DNA from: Mesostigma viride
Taxonomy: Eukaryota; Streptophyta; Mesostigmatophyceae; Mesostigmatales; Mesostigmataceae
DNA: 64,000 nucleotides
Assembly: GCA_009746045.1 (NCBI GenBank)
Contig: RPFO01000448.1
Coordinates: 3,498,049 to 3,562,048, forward strand
Direction of reading: 5' to 3'
Shown: positions 1 to 9,921 of the stretch, one piece after another
Layout of the letters: each line of letters starts with the position of its first letter
Position numbering within the stretch: the first letter of the stretch is position 1
The notes under the pieces: generated by a model
Told to the model about the DNA's origin: nothing
The model's input: only the letters and a program-made list of their open reading frames with translations
Databases searched by the model: none
Made by a program: the position numbers and the translations under genes

Positions 1-560
1 CATGGATGGGTGTCATGGGGTGCTGGCATGCATGGATGGGTGTAGTGGGGTGCTGGCATGCATGGATGGGTGTCATGGGGTGCTGGCATGCATGGATGGG
101 TGTAGTGGGGTGCTGGCATGCGTGGATGGGTGTCATGGGGTGCTGGCATGCATGGATGGGTGTCATGGGGCGCTGGCATGCATGGATGGGTGTCATGGGG
201 CGCTGGCATGCATGGATGGGTGTCATGGGGTGCTGGCATGCATGGATGGGTGTAGGGGTGCTGGCATGCATGGATGGGTGTCATGGGGTGCTGGCATGCA
301 TGGATGGGTGTAGTGGGGTGCTGGCATGCATGGATGGGTGTCATGGGGTGCTGGCATGCATGGATGGGTGTCATGGGGTGCTGGCATGCATGGATGGGTG
401 TCATGGGTGCTGGCATGCATGGATGGGTGTCATGGGGTGCTGGCATGCATGGATGGGTGTCATGGGGTGCTGGCATGCATGGATGGGTGTCATGGGGTGC
501 TGGCATGCATGGATGGGTGTCATGGGGTGCTGGCATGCATGGATGGGTGTAGTGGGGTGA
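1..560. repeat. 30-bp satellite, block I
   Basis: About 18 head-to-tail copies of a 30-bp monomer built around GGATGGGTGTCATGGGG and TGCTGGCATGCAT. Monomers differ mainly at one site (TCAT, TAGT or TAAT) and by GGGG[T/C]G. One unit near 250 is shortened and one near 405 has lost a G. All frames lack stops because the unit does, so the open frames here carry no coding evidence. The block is cut by the window edge and ends at GTGGGGTGAACCATG, the same junction that ends block II. Confidence 0.97.
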
Positions 561-835
561 ACCATGAAAAAAAGCACGCAACACACCACGCGTCGTACCT
601 TTTTATAGATGTTTCTTTTTTTTATTGTCGGGTGCAAGCGGCGGTGGCGGCGGTGGCGGCAAAACTGAAGCTAGTGACAACGCGCAGATGACGCCGTGAA
701 CATGTCGCGTTGTACCGTAGAAGATACGAACAAAAAACAAAACACGAAAAAAGAGAGGCGGACCGCATATGACAGGGACGAAAAAAAGTCAGACACACAG
801 CCTGTGTTATCTGGCATGCATAAATACATGTGGTG
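561..835. repeat. satellite spacer repeat, copy R1
   Basis: Non-satellite spacer of about 275 bp between the two 30-bp blocks. It contains an A-rich start, ACACACCACGCGTCGTACC, a T-run, a GGCGGTGGCGG tract and the ending CTGGCATGCATAAATACATG. Near-identical copies follow block II (3603-3880) and recur at about 5949-6225 and 6226-6500. Block plus spacer therefore forms a higher-order unit, and the spacer also exists without the satellite. No gene is visible in it. Confidence 0.85.
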
Positions 836-3602
836 TGGTGCTGGCATGCGTGGATGGGTGTCATGGGGTGCTGGCATGCATGGATGGGTGTAATGGGGTG
901 CTGGCATGCATGGATGGGTGTAATGGGGTGTTGGCATGCATGGATGGGTGTCATGGGGTGCTGGCATGCATGGATGGGTGTAGTGGGGTGCTGGCATGCG
1001 TGGATGGGTGTCATGGGGTGCTGGCATGCATGGATGGGTGTCATGGGGTGCTGGCATGCATGGATGGGTGTCATGGGGCGCTGGCATGCATGGATGGGTG
1101 TCATGGGGTGCTGGCATGCATGGATGGGTGTCATGGGGTGCTGGCATGCATGGATGGGTGTAGTGGGGTGCTGGCATGCATGGATGGGTGTCATGGGGCG
1201 CTGGCATGCATGGATGGGTGTAGTGGGGTGCTGGCATGCATGGATGGGTGTCATGGGGTGCTGGCATGCATGGATGGGTGTCATGGGGTGCTGGCATGCA
1301 TGGATGGGTGTAGTGGGGTGCTGGCATGCATGGATGGGTGTCATGGGGTGCTGGCATGCATGGATGGGTGTCATGGGGTGCTGGCATGCATGGATGGGTG
1401 TAATGGGGTGCTGGCATGCATGGATGGGTGTCATGGGGTGCTGGCATGCATGGATGGGTGTCATGGGGTGCTGGCATGCATGGATGGGTGTCATGGGGTG
1501 CTGGCATGCATGGATGGGTGTCATGGGGTGCTGGCATGCATGGATGGGTGTAGTGGGGTGCTGGCATGCATGGATGGGTGTCATGGGGTGCTGGCATGCA
1601 TGGATGGGTGTAGTGGGGTGCTGGCATGCATGGATGGGTGTAGTGGGGTGCTGGCATGCATGGATGGGTGTCATGGGGTGCTGGCATGCATGGATGGGTG
1701 TAGTGGGGTGCTGGCATGCATGGATGGGTGTCATGGGGTGCTGGCATGCATGGATGGGTGTCATGGGGTGCTGGCATGCATGGATGGGTGTAGTAGGGTG
1801 CTGGCATGCATGGATGGGTGTAATGGGGCGCTGGCATGCATGGATGGGTGTCATGGGGTGCTGGCATGCATGGATGGGTGTCATGGGGTGCTGGCATGCA
1901 TGGATGGGTGTAGTGGGGTGCTGGCATGCGTGGATGGGTGTCATGGGGTGCTGGCATGCATGGATGGGTGTAATGGGGCGCTGGCATGCATGGATGGGTG
2001 TAGTGGGGTGCTGGCATGCATGGATGGGTGTCATGGGGTGCTGGCATGCATGGATGGGTGTCATGGGGTGCTGGCATGCATGGATGGGTGTCATGGGGTG
2101 CTGGCATGCATGGATGGGTGTCATGGGGTGCTGGCATGCATGGATGGGTGTAATGGGGTGCTGGCATGCATGGATGGGTGTAGTGGGGTGCTGGCATGCG
2201 TGGATGGGTGTCATGGGGTGCTGGCATGCATGGATGGGTGTCATGGGGTGCTGGCATGCATGGATGGGTGTCATGGGGTGCTGGCATGCATGGATGGGTG
2301 TCATGGGGTGCTGGCATGCATGGATGGGTGTAGTGGGGTGCTGGCATGCATGGATGGGTGTAGTGGGGTGCTGGCATGCGTGGATGGGTGTCATGGGGTG
2401 CTGGCATGCATGGATGGGTGTAATGGGGCGCTGGCATGCATGGATGGGTGTAGTGGGGCGCTGGCATGCATGGATGGGTGTAGTGGGGTGCTGGCATGCA
2501 TGGATGGGTGTCATGGGGTGCTGGCATGCATGGATGGGTGTCATGGGGTGCTGGCATGCATGGATGGGTGTAGTAGGGTGCTGGCATGCATGGATGGGTG
2601 TAATGGGGCGCTGGCATGCATGGATGGGTGTCATGGGGTGCTGGCATGCATGGATGGGTGTCATGGGGTGCTGGCATGCATGGATGGGTGTCATGGGGTG
2701 CTGGCATGCATGGATGGGTGTAGTGGGGTGCTGGCATGCATGGATGGGTGTCATGGGGTGCTGGCATGCATGGATGGGTGTAGTGGGGTGCTGGCATGCA
2801 TGGATGGGTGTAGTGGGGTGCTGGCATGCATGGATGGGTGTCATGGGGTGCTGGCATGCATGGATGGGTGTAGTGGGGTGCTGGCATGCATGGATGGGTG
2901 TCATGGGGTGCTGGCATGCATGGATGGGTGTCATGGGGTGCTGGCATGCATGGATGGGTGTAGTAGGGTGCTGGCATGCATGGATGGGTGTAATGGGGCG
3001 CTGGCATGCATGGATGGGTGTCATGGGGTGCTGGCATGCATGGATGGGTGTCATGGGGTGCTGGCATGCATGGATGGGTGTAATGGGGTGCTGGCATGCA
3101 TGGATGGGTGTAATGGGGTGCTGGCATGCATGGATGGGTGTAATGGGGCGCTGGCATGCATGGATGGGTGTAATGGGGTGCTGGCATGCATGGATGGGTG
3201 TCATGGGGTGCTGGCATGCATGGATGGGTGTCATGGGGTGCTGGCATGCATGGATGGGTGTCATGGGGTGCTGGCATGCATGGATGGGTGTCATGGGGTG
3301 CTGGCATGCATGGATGGGTGTAATGGGGTGCTGGCATGCATGGATGGGTGTAGTGGGGTGCTGGCATGCGTGGATGGGTGTCATGGGGTGCTGGCATGCA
3401 TGGATGGGTGTCATGGGGTGCTGGCATGCATGGATGGGTGTCATGGGGTGCTGGCATGCATGGATGGGTGTCATGGGGTGCTGGCATGCATGGATGGATG
3501 TCATGGGGTGCTGGCATGCATGGATGGGTGTCATGGGGTGCTGGCATGCGTGGATGGGTGTCATGGGGTGCTGGCATGCATGGATGGGTGTAGTGGGGTG
3601 AA
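836..3602. repeat. 30-bp satellite, block II
   Basis: About 92 tandem copies of the same 30-bp monomer as block I, with almost constant phase. Variant monomers are not random. A TAGTAGGG monomer followed by TAATGGGGCG appears at about 1791, 2571 and 2951, and a run of about a dozen variant states around 1530-1860 recurs around 2700-3060, showing internal segmental duplication. Substitutions change the encoded decapeptide in every frame (His/Ser/Asn, Val/Ala, Met/Val), which argues against coding. Confidence 0.97.
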
Positions 3603-3880
3603 CCATGAAAAAAAGCACGCAACACACCACGCGTCGTACCTTTTTATAGATGTTTCTTTTTTTTTATGGGGCCGGCCGGGGGCGGCGGTGGCGGCAAAAC
3701 TGAAGCTAGTGACACCGCGCAGATGACGCCGTGAACATGTCGCGTTGTACCGTAGAAGATACGAACAAAAAACAAAACACGAAAAAAGAGAGGCGGACCG
3801 CATATGACAGGGACAAAAAAAAGTCAGACACACAGCCTGTGATATCTGGCATGCATAAATACATGTGGTGTGGTGCCGGC
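3603..3880. repeat. satellite spacer repeat, copy R2
   Basis: Second copy of the spacer at 561-835, starting at the same satellite junction (GTGAACCATGAAAAAAAGC). It differs mostly in the T-run/GGGGCCGGCCGGGG section. It passes into CATAAATACATGTGCCAGC and a further AAGCACGCAACACACCACG motif at about 3940, so part of the unit is itself repeated. Confidence 0.85.
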
Positions 3881-3984
3881 ATGCATAAATACATGTGCCA
3901 GCAAACCTGAGCTGCAAGGGAGCGAGAAAACCAAGAAAAAAAGCACGCAACACACCACGCGTCGTACCTTTTATAGATCGATGT

Positions 3985-4112
3985 TTCATGTCCCACGTAG
4001 CTCCCACAAAAACCAGCATCTTCATTAAAACAATAAGTGGAAGCATACATGTGACACTAATTGACATGCCCGGAGGCACGCCGTTCAAGGCCCTTCATGA
4101 AGTACGTTGCCC
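3985..4112. repeat. 128-bp dispersed repeat P, copy 1
   Basis: Begins TTCATGTCCCACGTAGCTCC and ends AGTACGTTGCCC. An apparently identical 128-bp copy lies at 4564-4691, immediately after repeat Q copy 1. No coding or structural RNA signature was recognised. Confidence 0.85.
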
Positions 4113-4145
4113 TAGAGGCAACCAAGACAAGGGTGGGTGGGTGGG

Positions 4146-4566
4146 GAGCAAAGAAAGAGGCCGACAAAACCAGCCAGAGCGGCTTTTAGTCGCAAAACCT
4201 CCCTTATCCCTAGCTAACTGACGTCATTAAACCCTTATGTTTAGTGGATGCTAGTAAGACGCTAACCGTACAGACCGGGGTAGAATATCCCGAATCTGCA
4301 CGGCTAGTATTAAATAATGCGTAGGTTGTTCTTTTCAGGGGCACTGCACCTCACGCCCCGTTCCGCCCGGGTATAATCAACCCAAGCGCGGAACGCACAT
4401 TTTATTTAATTCATTTTTCAACCATGCACTATATTGCATCTACTAATCACAAAAGCTCTAGCCAAACAGCTACGAGTAAACACTGCGACCTATAAGCCGC
4501 TCATCCAGCGGCCTCTTGTTCCCGCATTCACGTATAGAAGAAACTCCGTTCAAAGAACCCCGATTC
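4146..4566. repeat. 421-bp repeat Q, copy 1
   Basis: Begins GAGCAAAGAAAGAGGCCGAC and ends AAAGAACCCCGATTC. The second copy at 5527-5948 is the same except for one extra G in a G run. Two same-orientation copies flanking 960 bp resemble terminal direct repeats of a small non-autonomous element, but no target duplication, priming site or coding sequence was found. A segmental duplication is equally possible. Confidence 0.8.
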
Positions 4567-4691
4567 ATGTCCCACGTAGCTCCCACAAAAACCAGCATCT
4601 TCATTAAAACAATAAGTGGAAGCATACATGTGACACTAATTGACATGCCCGGAGGCACGCCGTTCAAGGCCCTTCATGAAGTACGTTGCCC
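4564..4691. repeat. 128-bp dispersed repeat P, copy 2
   Basis: Second copy of repeat P (3985-4112), overlapping the end of Q copy 1 by three bases. The arrangement P-Q-P-unique-Q suggests stepwise duplication or nested insertion. Confidence 0.85.
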
Positions 4692-5526
4692 AATCACCCC
4701 CGCCCTGGCTTTCCCTTGAAGCCGCACTCCACCTTGCTCGTTGTCACAAGTGACCGCCCTGCCGCAAAACGGGAGCCCCCCACATCGGGAGGCGTGTGCC
4801 CGGCGGCTGTGGATGCATGGCCAGGCCCAAAAAGGCCCAGCGCATTTGCACTGCGATTGCGCACGGCCAGCCTATCATGACCCCTCTCGGGGCCCCGAGT
4901 CGGTACCGCTATGGCCGTCTCCCCATAGACCCGGGGTGCTTCGAGAAAAAACGTGGACCTAGCCCAGGCCCCGCCAGCCCGGATGCCCGAGGCCACAGCC
5001 CCAGGCACCTGGCTGAACGAGAGTCCGTTCAGCCAAGACCGCATTCCCCCCCGAGGTTTCTATGCGTGGGGAAAAAATTTCTAGCTTAGACGCTTTTCCC
5101 ATCGCCGTCCCCAGCCCCAACCACCCCCCCTCGGCGGAAGGCAATTGCAAAGTTTGCTGGCCAGCAGCAATTTCCGAAGAAAAAGCCGCAGGCCGCGGAC
5201 CGAGACACGGGTCGCCAGTGCCAGCCATCCGGCTCCAACCCGGGGTGCAAGCATCCCCAGGTACGGAGCACCAGCTCGCGCACTGGGCCGACCAAGCGAC
5301 AGTTGAGCACCTGTCACGGCATCCGGCCCACCAAAGACCCCAAGCTGGGGAAAAGGTGCGGACCGGAGGTAATCTTTTTCTTTTCTTTTAGTTAACCGGG
5401 CGAGGAACTACGCCTGGCCGGTTAACAACTGGAAGTCTCACCACTGGCCAAGTGGCCAGTGCAACCAGTGCTTTTGGGATTTTGCTCCGCAGCACCCATA
5501 GCTGCGGCTGCCGCCGCAACGACAAC
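4692..5526. other. unique GC-rich non-coding segment between Q repeats
   Basis: About 835 bp without a convincing gene. Open frames of up to about 115 codons exist on both strands but overlap each other and carry no recognisable motif. A poly-pyrimidine stretch lies near 5375-5390, followed by several short inverted CCGG/GGCC-rich words. Confidence 0.5.
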
Positions 5527-5948
5527 GAGCAAAGAAAGAGGCCGACAAAACCAGCCAGAGCGGCTTTTAGTCGCAAAACCTCCCTTATCCCTAGCTAACT
5601 GACGTCATTAAACCCTTATGTTTAGTGGATGCTAGTAAGACGCTAACCGTACAGACCGGGGGTAGAATATCCCGAATCTGCACGGCTAGTATTAAATAAT
5701 GCGTAGGTTGTTCTTTTCAGGGGCACTGCACCTCACGCCCCGTTCCGCCCGGGTATAATCAACCCAAGCGCGGAACGCACATTTTATTTAATTCATTTTT
5801 CAACCATGCACTATATTGCATCTACTAATCACAAAAGCTCTAGCCAAACAGCTACGAGTAAACACTGCGACCTATAAGCCGCTCATCCAGCGGCCTCTTG
5901 TTCCCGCATTCACGTATAGAAGAAACTCCGTTCAAAGAACCCCGATTC
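5527..5948. repeat. 422-bp repeat Q, copy 2
   Basis: Same orientation as copy 1 (4146-4566), with GAGCAAAGAAAGAGGCCGAC at its start and CCCCGATTC at its end. It joins directly to a T-run and spacer-family sequence (copy R3). Confidence 0.8.
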
Positions 5949-6570
5949 TTTTTTTTAATGGGGGCGGCCGGGGGCGGCGGTGGCGGCAAAAATGAAGCTA
6001 GTGACACCGCGCAGATGACGCCGTGAACATGTCGCGTTGTACCGTAGAAGATACGAACAAAAAACAAAACACGAAAAAAGAGAGGCGGACCGCATGTGAC
6101 AGGGAAGAAAAAAAGTCAGACACACAGCCTGTGTTATCTGGCATGCATAAATACATGTGGTGTGGTGCCGGCATGCAAAAATACATGTGCCAGCAAACCT
6201 GAGCTGCAAGGGAGCGAGAAAACCAAGAAAAAAAGCACGCAACACACCACGCGTCGTACCTTTTATAGATAGATGTTTCTTTTTTTTAATGGGGCCGGCC
6301 GGGGGCGGCGGTGGCGGCAAAAATGAAGCTAGTGACACCGCGCAGATGACGCCGTGAACATGTCGCGTTGTACCGTAGAAGATACGAACAAAAAACAAAA
6401 CACGAAAAAAGAGAGGCGGACCGCATATGACAGGGAAGAAAAAAAGTCAGACACACAGCCTGTGTTATCTGGCATGCATAAATACATGTGCCAGCAAACC
6501 TGAGCTGCAAGGGAGCGAGAAAACCAAGAAAAAAAGCACGCAACACACCACGCGTCGTACCTTTTTATAG
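5949..6570. repeat. two tandem spacer repeats (R3, R4)
   Basis: Two more copies of the spacer that borders the 30-bp satellite, each containing GGCGGTGGCGGCAAAAATG, ATGACGCCGTGAACATG and CTGGCATGCATAAATACATG, without any 30-bp satellite attached. A third partial start (AAGCACGCAACACACCACG) lies near 6535. Frames through them are not conserved and are not called as genes. Confidence 0.75.
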
Positions 6571-7031
6571 ATGTTTCTTATTTTTTATCCTTGTCCTTCG
6601 GGGGCAGCGGTGGCGGCAAAAAGAAAACTGATAGCAAACGAGAACCCTGCAACCAAACGAGAACCACCAAAAAAACCCATTCATTTCCCCGTCAGCGACC
6701 GGCACCACGACACCAAAAAAGCGACAAAATTATCTGGCCGATTACGCCAATCATAAAACCACTATCTGTCAAAAGCATCCATGTACATCCACCGCCATTG
6801 CTCACCTCTTTCTTAACCGTGTGTGTCGACAATGGCGTTGCTCAGTTGAATATGGCTGTCGGGTTGCTAATATCGTTGTCACTTTCGGCCGATGTCGCGA
6901 ATACCCGCCGTTGATGCTCGGGTGCAAGGTGCATCCACGGTGTCGGTCTTCCAGGGAGGCTGGAAAGCGCCAACGCAGCACCTGCAAATTCAAATTCCCT
7001 GGTGCTGGTATGCCGACGCGCAAATGGAATG
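6571..7031. other. non-coding stretch, nothing recognised
   Basis: About 460 bp with only short overlapping open frames and no recognised motif. It lies between the spacer-type repeats and the GC-rich hairpins. Confidence 0.5.
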
Positions 7032-7113
7032 GCGCGGCGCCTAAAAGGCGCCGCGCGCGGGAAAAAAATTGACGCGCCAAACGATATGGCGCGGCGCCGG
7101 GACGGCGCCGCGC
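7032..7113. repeat. pair of near-perfect GC-rich hairpins
   Basis: Two adjacent inverted repeats with 11-bp perfect arms and 3-nt loops. The arms GCGCGGCGCCT and AGGCGCCGCGC lie at 7032-7042 and 7046-7056, and GCGCGGCGCCG and CGGCGCCGCGC at 7089-7099 and 7103-7113. Further GGCGCC-rich words follow to about 7240. The role is unknown; they could be transposon-end, cruciform or RNA hairpin structures. Confidence 0.75.
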
Positions 7114-7484
7114 TGAAAAATACTTGCAGTCGCAACTGTGACGTGGCGCTGCAGACCACACGGTAGGGAATTCGCAGCGCCATATATGGCGCCACGCCGA
7201 CTCCTGACGCCGTGTGGCGCCACATGGACGCGGCGCTGCACACAGCTCGAGCCCATTTTTTCACATTCCTGCTACCTGATTGGACGCCTGGCGGAGGAAG
7301 CTTTTCACGGCGCGACGCCGAGGGGCTTCAAAAACGTATATAAGCAGGCAAAATTTCTCCGAAATTTAATGAACGAGCGCGACGCGGAGACCATGCTAGT
7401 GTGCGGAACTGGTGAACCACACCGGTACGGGACAGATTCTTGGCTGATCCTCGTAGTACCTCGTGAACACGTCTAGTAGGCCCG

Positions 7485-7514
7485 GGTTCAACTCCCGTCG
7501 TAACATTTTTTTTT
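7485..7514 (+). promoter_or_regulatory. B-box-like word followed by T9
   Basis: GGTTCAACTCC at 7485-7495 matches the RNA polymerase III internal B-box consensus (GGTTCRANTCC) and is followed by T9 at 7506-7514, a typical Pol III terminator. No complementary acceptor stem or convincing A-box was found upstream, so this is not called a tRNA. A tRNA-derived SINE tail or chance are both possible. A TATA-like word (TATATAAGC) lies near 7337. Confidence 0.25.
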
Positions 7515-8008
7515 GGGTTGGTGTGGCAAGCCTATAAAGCAATCCGCAAACCACTACACGGCTGGTAAGATTTAATATAATAAGCAACCTAATAGCTATA
7601 TCAAAAATGTTTATGGGCATGGAAATTTTTAATATGTTGATATTAGACTGCAATGAAACGAATATGCAACCTGCCCCCCTATGTTTAATACAATTATTAT
7701 TATTATTTGTGGCATGAATATAATAATTGTGTGAAATACAATGCTATGTGCAATATATTGCTGGTATGCCATGCAATTGTAACCAACAGGTGCAAGACCA
7801 AAAGGCGTCTTCAGGGCCCACCTGCTGCGAACAAGAGCTATGGCGGCAAGAGGTGCGTGCAGGGTTACGGATTTACGGGGTTGTTGACCACCAAATTTGT
7901 TGTTACGTGTGTTATGGAAACATTTCAGTCGAATTTCTGGGTTCCAACGGTCGTTAAGGTTATAAAAAGTGCGTTGGGATTCGGAAATTCACATCCTGGC
8001 GTGTAAAA
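7515..8008. other. AT-rich non-coding stretch
   Basis: About 490 bp, locally AT-rich (ATTATTATTATTATTTG near 7692), with only short frames and no motif. It leads into the 62-bp tandem array. Confidence 0.5.
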
Positions 8009-8560
8009 AATGCAGGTGTTGGCGAGTTTTCGGCCCGCTTTCAGGGGTCCAACGGCCGTTGGGTGTCTAAAATGCATGCGTTAGCGTGTTTCCGGCCCGC
8101 TTTCAGGGGCCCAACGGCCGTTGGACGTCGAAAATGCATGTGTTGGCGTGTTTTCGGCCCGCTTTCAGGGGTCCAACGGCCGTTGGGTGTCGAAAATGCA
8201 TGTAAAGGGCGTGTTTCAGGCCCACTTTCAGGGGTCCAACGGCCGTTGGGTGTAGAAAATGCATGTGTTGGCGTGTTTTTGGCCCGCTTTCAGGGGTCCA
8301 ACGGCCGTTGGGTGTCGAAAATGCATGTGTTGGCGTGTTTCAGGCCCACTTTCAGGGGTCCAACGGCCGTTGGGTGTCGAAAATGCATGTGTTGGCGTGT
8401 TTTCGGCCCGCTTTCAGGGGTCCAACGGCCGTTGGGTGTCGAAAATGCATGTGTTGGCGTGTTTCCGGCCCGCTTTCAGGGGTCCAACGGCCGTTGGGTG
8501 TCGAAAATGCATGTGTTGGCGTGTTTCAGGCGTACTTTCAGGGGTCCAACGGCCGTTGGG
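8009..8560. repeat. 62-bp tandem repeat, nine units, each with CCAACGGCCGTTGG
   Basis: Nine head-to-tail units with the palindrome starting at 8049, 8111, 8173, 8236, 8298, 8360, 8422, 8484 and 8546 (spacing 62 bp, once 63). The rest of the unit reads GAAAATGCATGTGTTGGCG and GGCCCGCTTTCAGGGG and varies more than the palindrome. The array sits about 70 bp upstream of the transposase-like gene, whose introns contain the same palindrome, so it may be a regulatory or protein-binding array. It is too long-period and lacks the unique spacers expected of CRISPR. Confidence 0.95.
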
Positions 8561-8629
8561 ACCTACAAATTGGGTAATTGTTGGAAAGCAATAATTTGAT
8601 AAAAAGTCAAAACTTCGTCTGGATTCTGT

Positions 8630-9795
8630 ATGCGCGCGGATGCAGGTGAAGCGCACAACAAAGACCTAAGTCTCAAGTACGTCGAGATCAAGGGCAACCA
8701 ACTTGCCCTCGACATGGCCAGCGCAATGGAATACTTGCTGAAGGACAACAATCACAAGACTGAAAACACGAAAACTGCAGTAGGCTTGAGGGCGCTTGAG
8801 CGGCTGCCAGGTGCGGTTGTGAAGGTTATGGGGAAACAGTACCGCCCTGCGCTGAAAAGAAAGGCGTCGGAGTCCTTCGCTCAGGAGGTTGTCGCTAATA
8901 TCGTGCAAGGTTTCCAGGAATTGGGCAAGTCGGATGAGCACAGGAACGCGAAGTGCGCTGTGCTGTCAATGTGCTTGGGAAAGGACGGCATGAACAATCA
9001 AGGGCATTGCACTCTCGCGCGGCTGCTTCACGTCACGCCCAAGGATATCCAGACCGCAAGGGGAATGAGGATGGGGGGCGACCTTCCCGCCCTGAAGGCG
9101 CCCCCTCGTGCTTTACGGTCGGACAAGTTTCCGGAGGAGGTCAAAGACATCGTCGGGAGTTACTGGTTGTCAGACCTAAACACGAGGGCGTCTCCCAACC
9201 ATAAGGACGTGGTCAATGAGTTCGAAAGGAAGGGAAACGCCAGGATCCTCATTTCCTCCCAGGGCGGAAGGTACTATTTGGACTCGCTTGAAACGATTTA
9301 CAAGCGGTTCTGTTCTGACGCGTCGCCGTACAAGGGAGGTATCGTGACGACTGCGGACGGGACAAGGTACAAGGTGGGGTACACGAAGTTCGTGGAGTTC
9401 ATGCCCAAGTGCGTAAAGGGCGTGTGGAAGGACCGGGACTTGTGCGCATGCGAAAAGCACGTCGTCTTCGAGTCTCTGCTCTCTGCCTTCGCCAAAGGCG
9501 TCAAGGAGTTGAAGAGCACGCTGGAGATCGAGGAGAGGGAGGGTATCCCTTCCGTGCCTGACAATGCCCATGATTTCGTTCGACGTTTCACCTGCCACAG
9601 GGCTGAGAGGGGGGAGGGGGGCAAGGAGGGGGGAGGACGGGCGGCCCGTTCGTTAACGTCCCAATGAACTGCTTGGAAGGGACGTGCAACGAGTGTGGGA
9701 TTTCCGAGTTCATCGTGACGGACCAGATGAAGGGGTGGACAAAGAAGTACACGTGGTTCGACTTCATAAAGGAGGGCACAGCGCCCCGTGGGACG
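8630..9795 (+). CDS. transposase-like protein, first recognised exon
   Basis: The frame starts at ATG 8630. GCGGATGCAG just before codon 5 could instead be a 3' splice site, so earlier exons may exist. The product (345 residues before a frame break) has a basic N-terminal half, a possible helix-turn-helix around residues 120-150 (LARLLHVTPKDIQ) and a Cys/His region (DLCACEKH) near residue 270. The frame changes inside a G-run at 9607-9635 and continues in +1 as NCLEGTCNECGISEF, so an indel in the homopolymer, real or assembly, is likely. The exon ends at the GTAAG donor at 9796 in phase 0. It continues at 12,190. The Cys pattern followed by ENYS/HGKG motifs resembles, from memory, a poorly characterised DDE-like family of animals and algae; this was not checked. 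Confidence 0.55.
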
Positions 9796-9803
9796 GTAAG
9801 CAT

Positions 9804-9918
9804 GTATATTTGCATCGTTGAATATATATATGTAGACTTTCATACTTCCAACGGCCGTTGGCGTTGGGAAATTCCCAGCTGCTGACTTCCATTCTTCGGT
9901 CAATCCATGGTGCGCGGG
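9804..9918. repeat. 115-bp direct repeat flanking the insertion, left copy
   Basis: Runs from GTATATTTGCATCG to CCATGGTGCGCGGG and matches 12,060-12,174 base for base by eye. It is host intron sequence duplicated on both sides of the 9922-12,059 insertion, far longer than normal transposase target duplications. Confidence 0.9.
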
Positions 9919-9921
9919 CAT

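Noticed and set aside
622..3726. Roughly 1,000-codon frames in the 30-bp satellite on both strands
   Set aside because: Stop-free monomer with length divisible by 3. Variants are non-synonymous in every frame, and no start context or domain is present.
7377..7514. tRNA gene
   Set aside because: B-box and T-run are present, but no acceptor stem pairing or clear A-box. Kept only as a low-confidence Pol III-like signal.
8009..8560. CRISPR-like array
   Set aside because: Direct 62-bp tandem units with no unique spacers and a eukaryotic context.
9298..9921. Minus-strand ORF of about 200 codons opposite the transposase-like gene
   Set aside because: Shadow of the plus-strand exon; no motif, and it crosses the splice site and intron.
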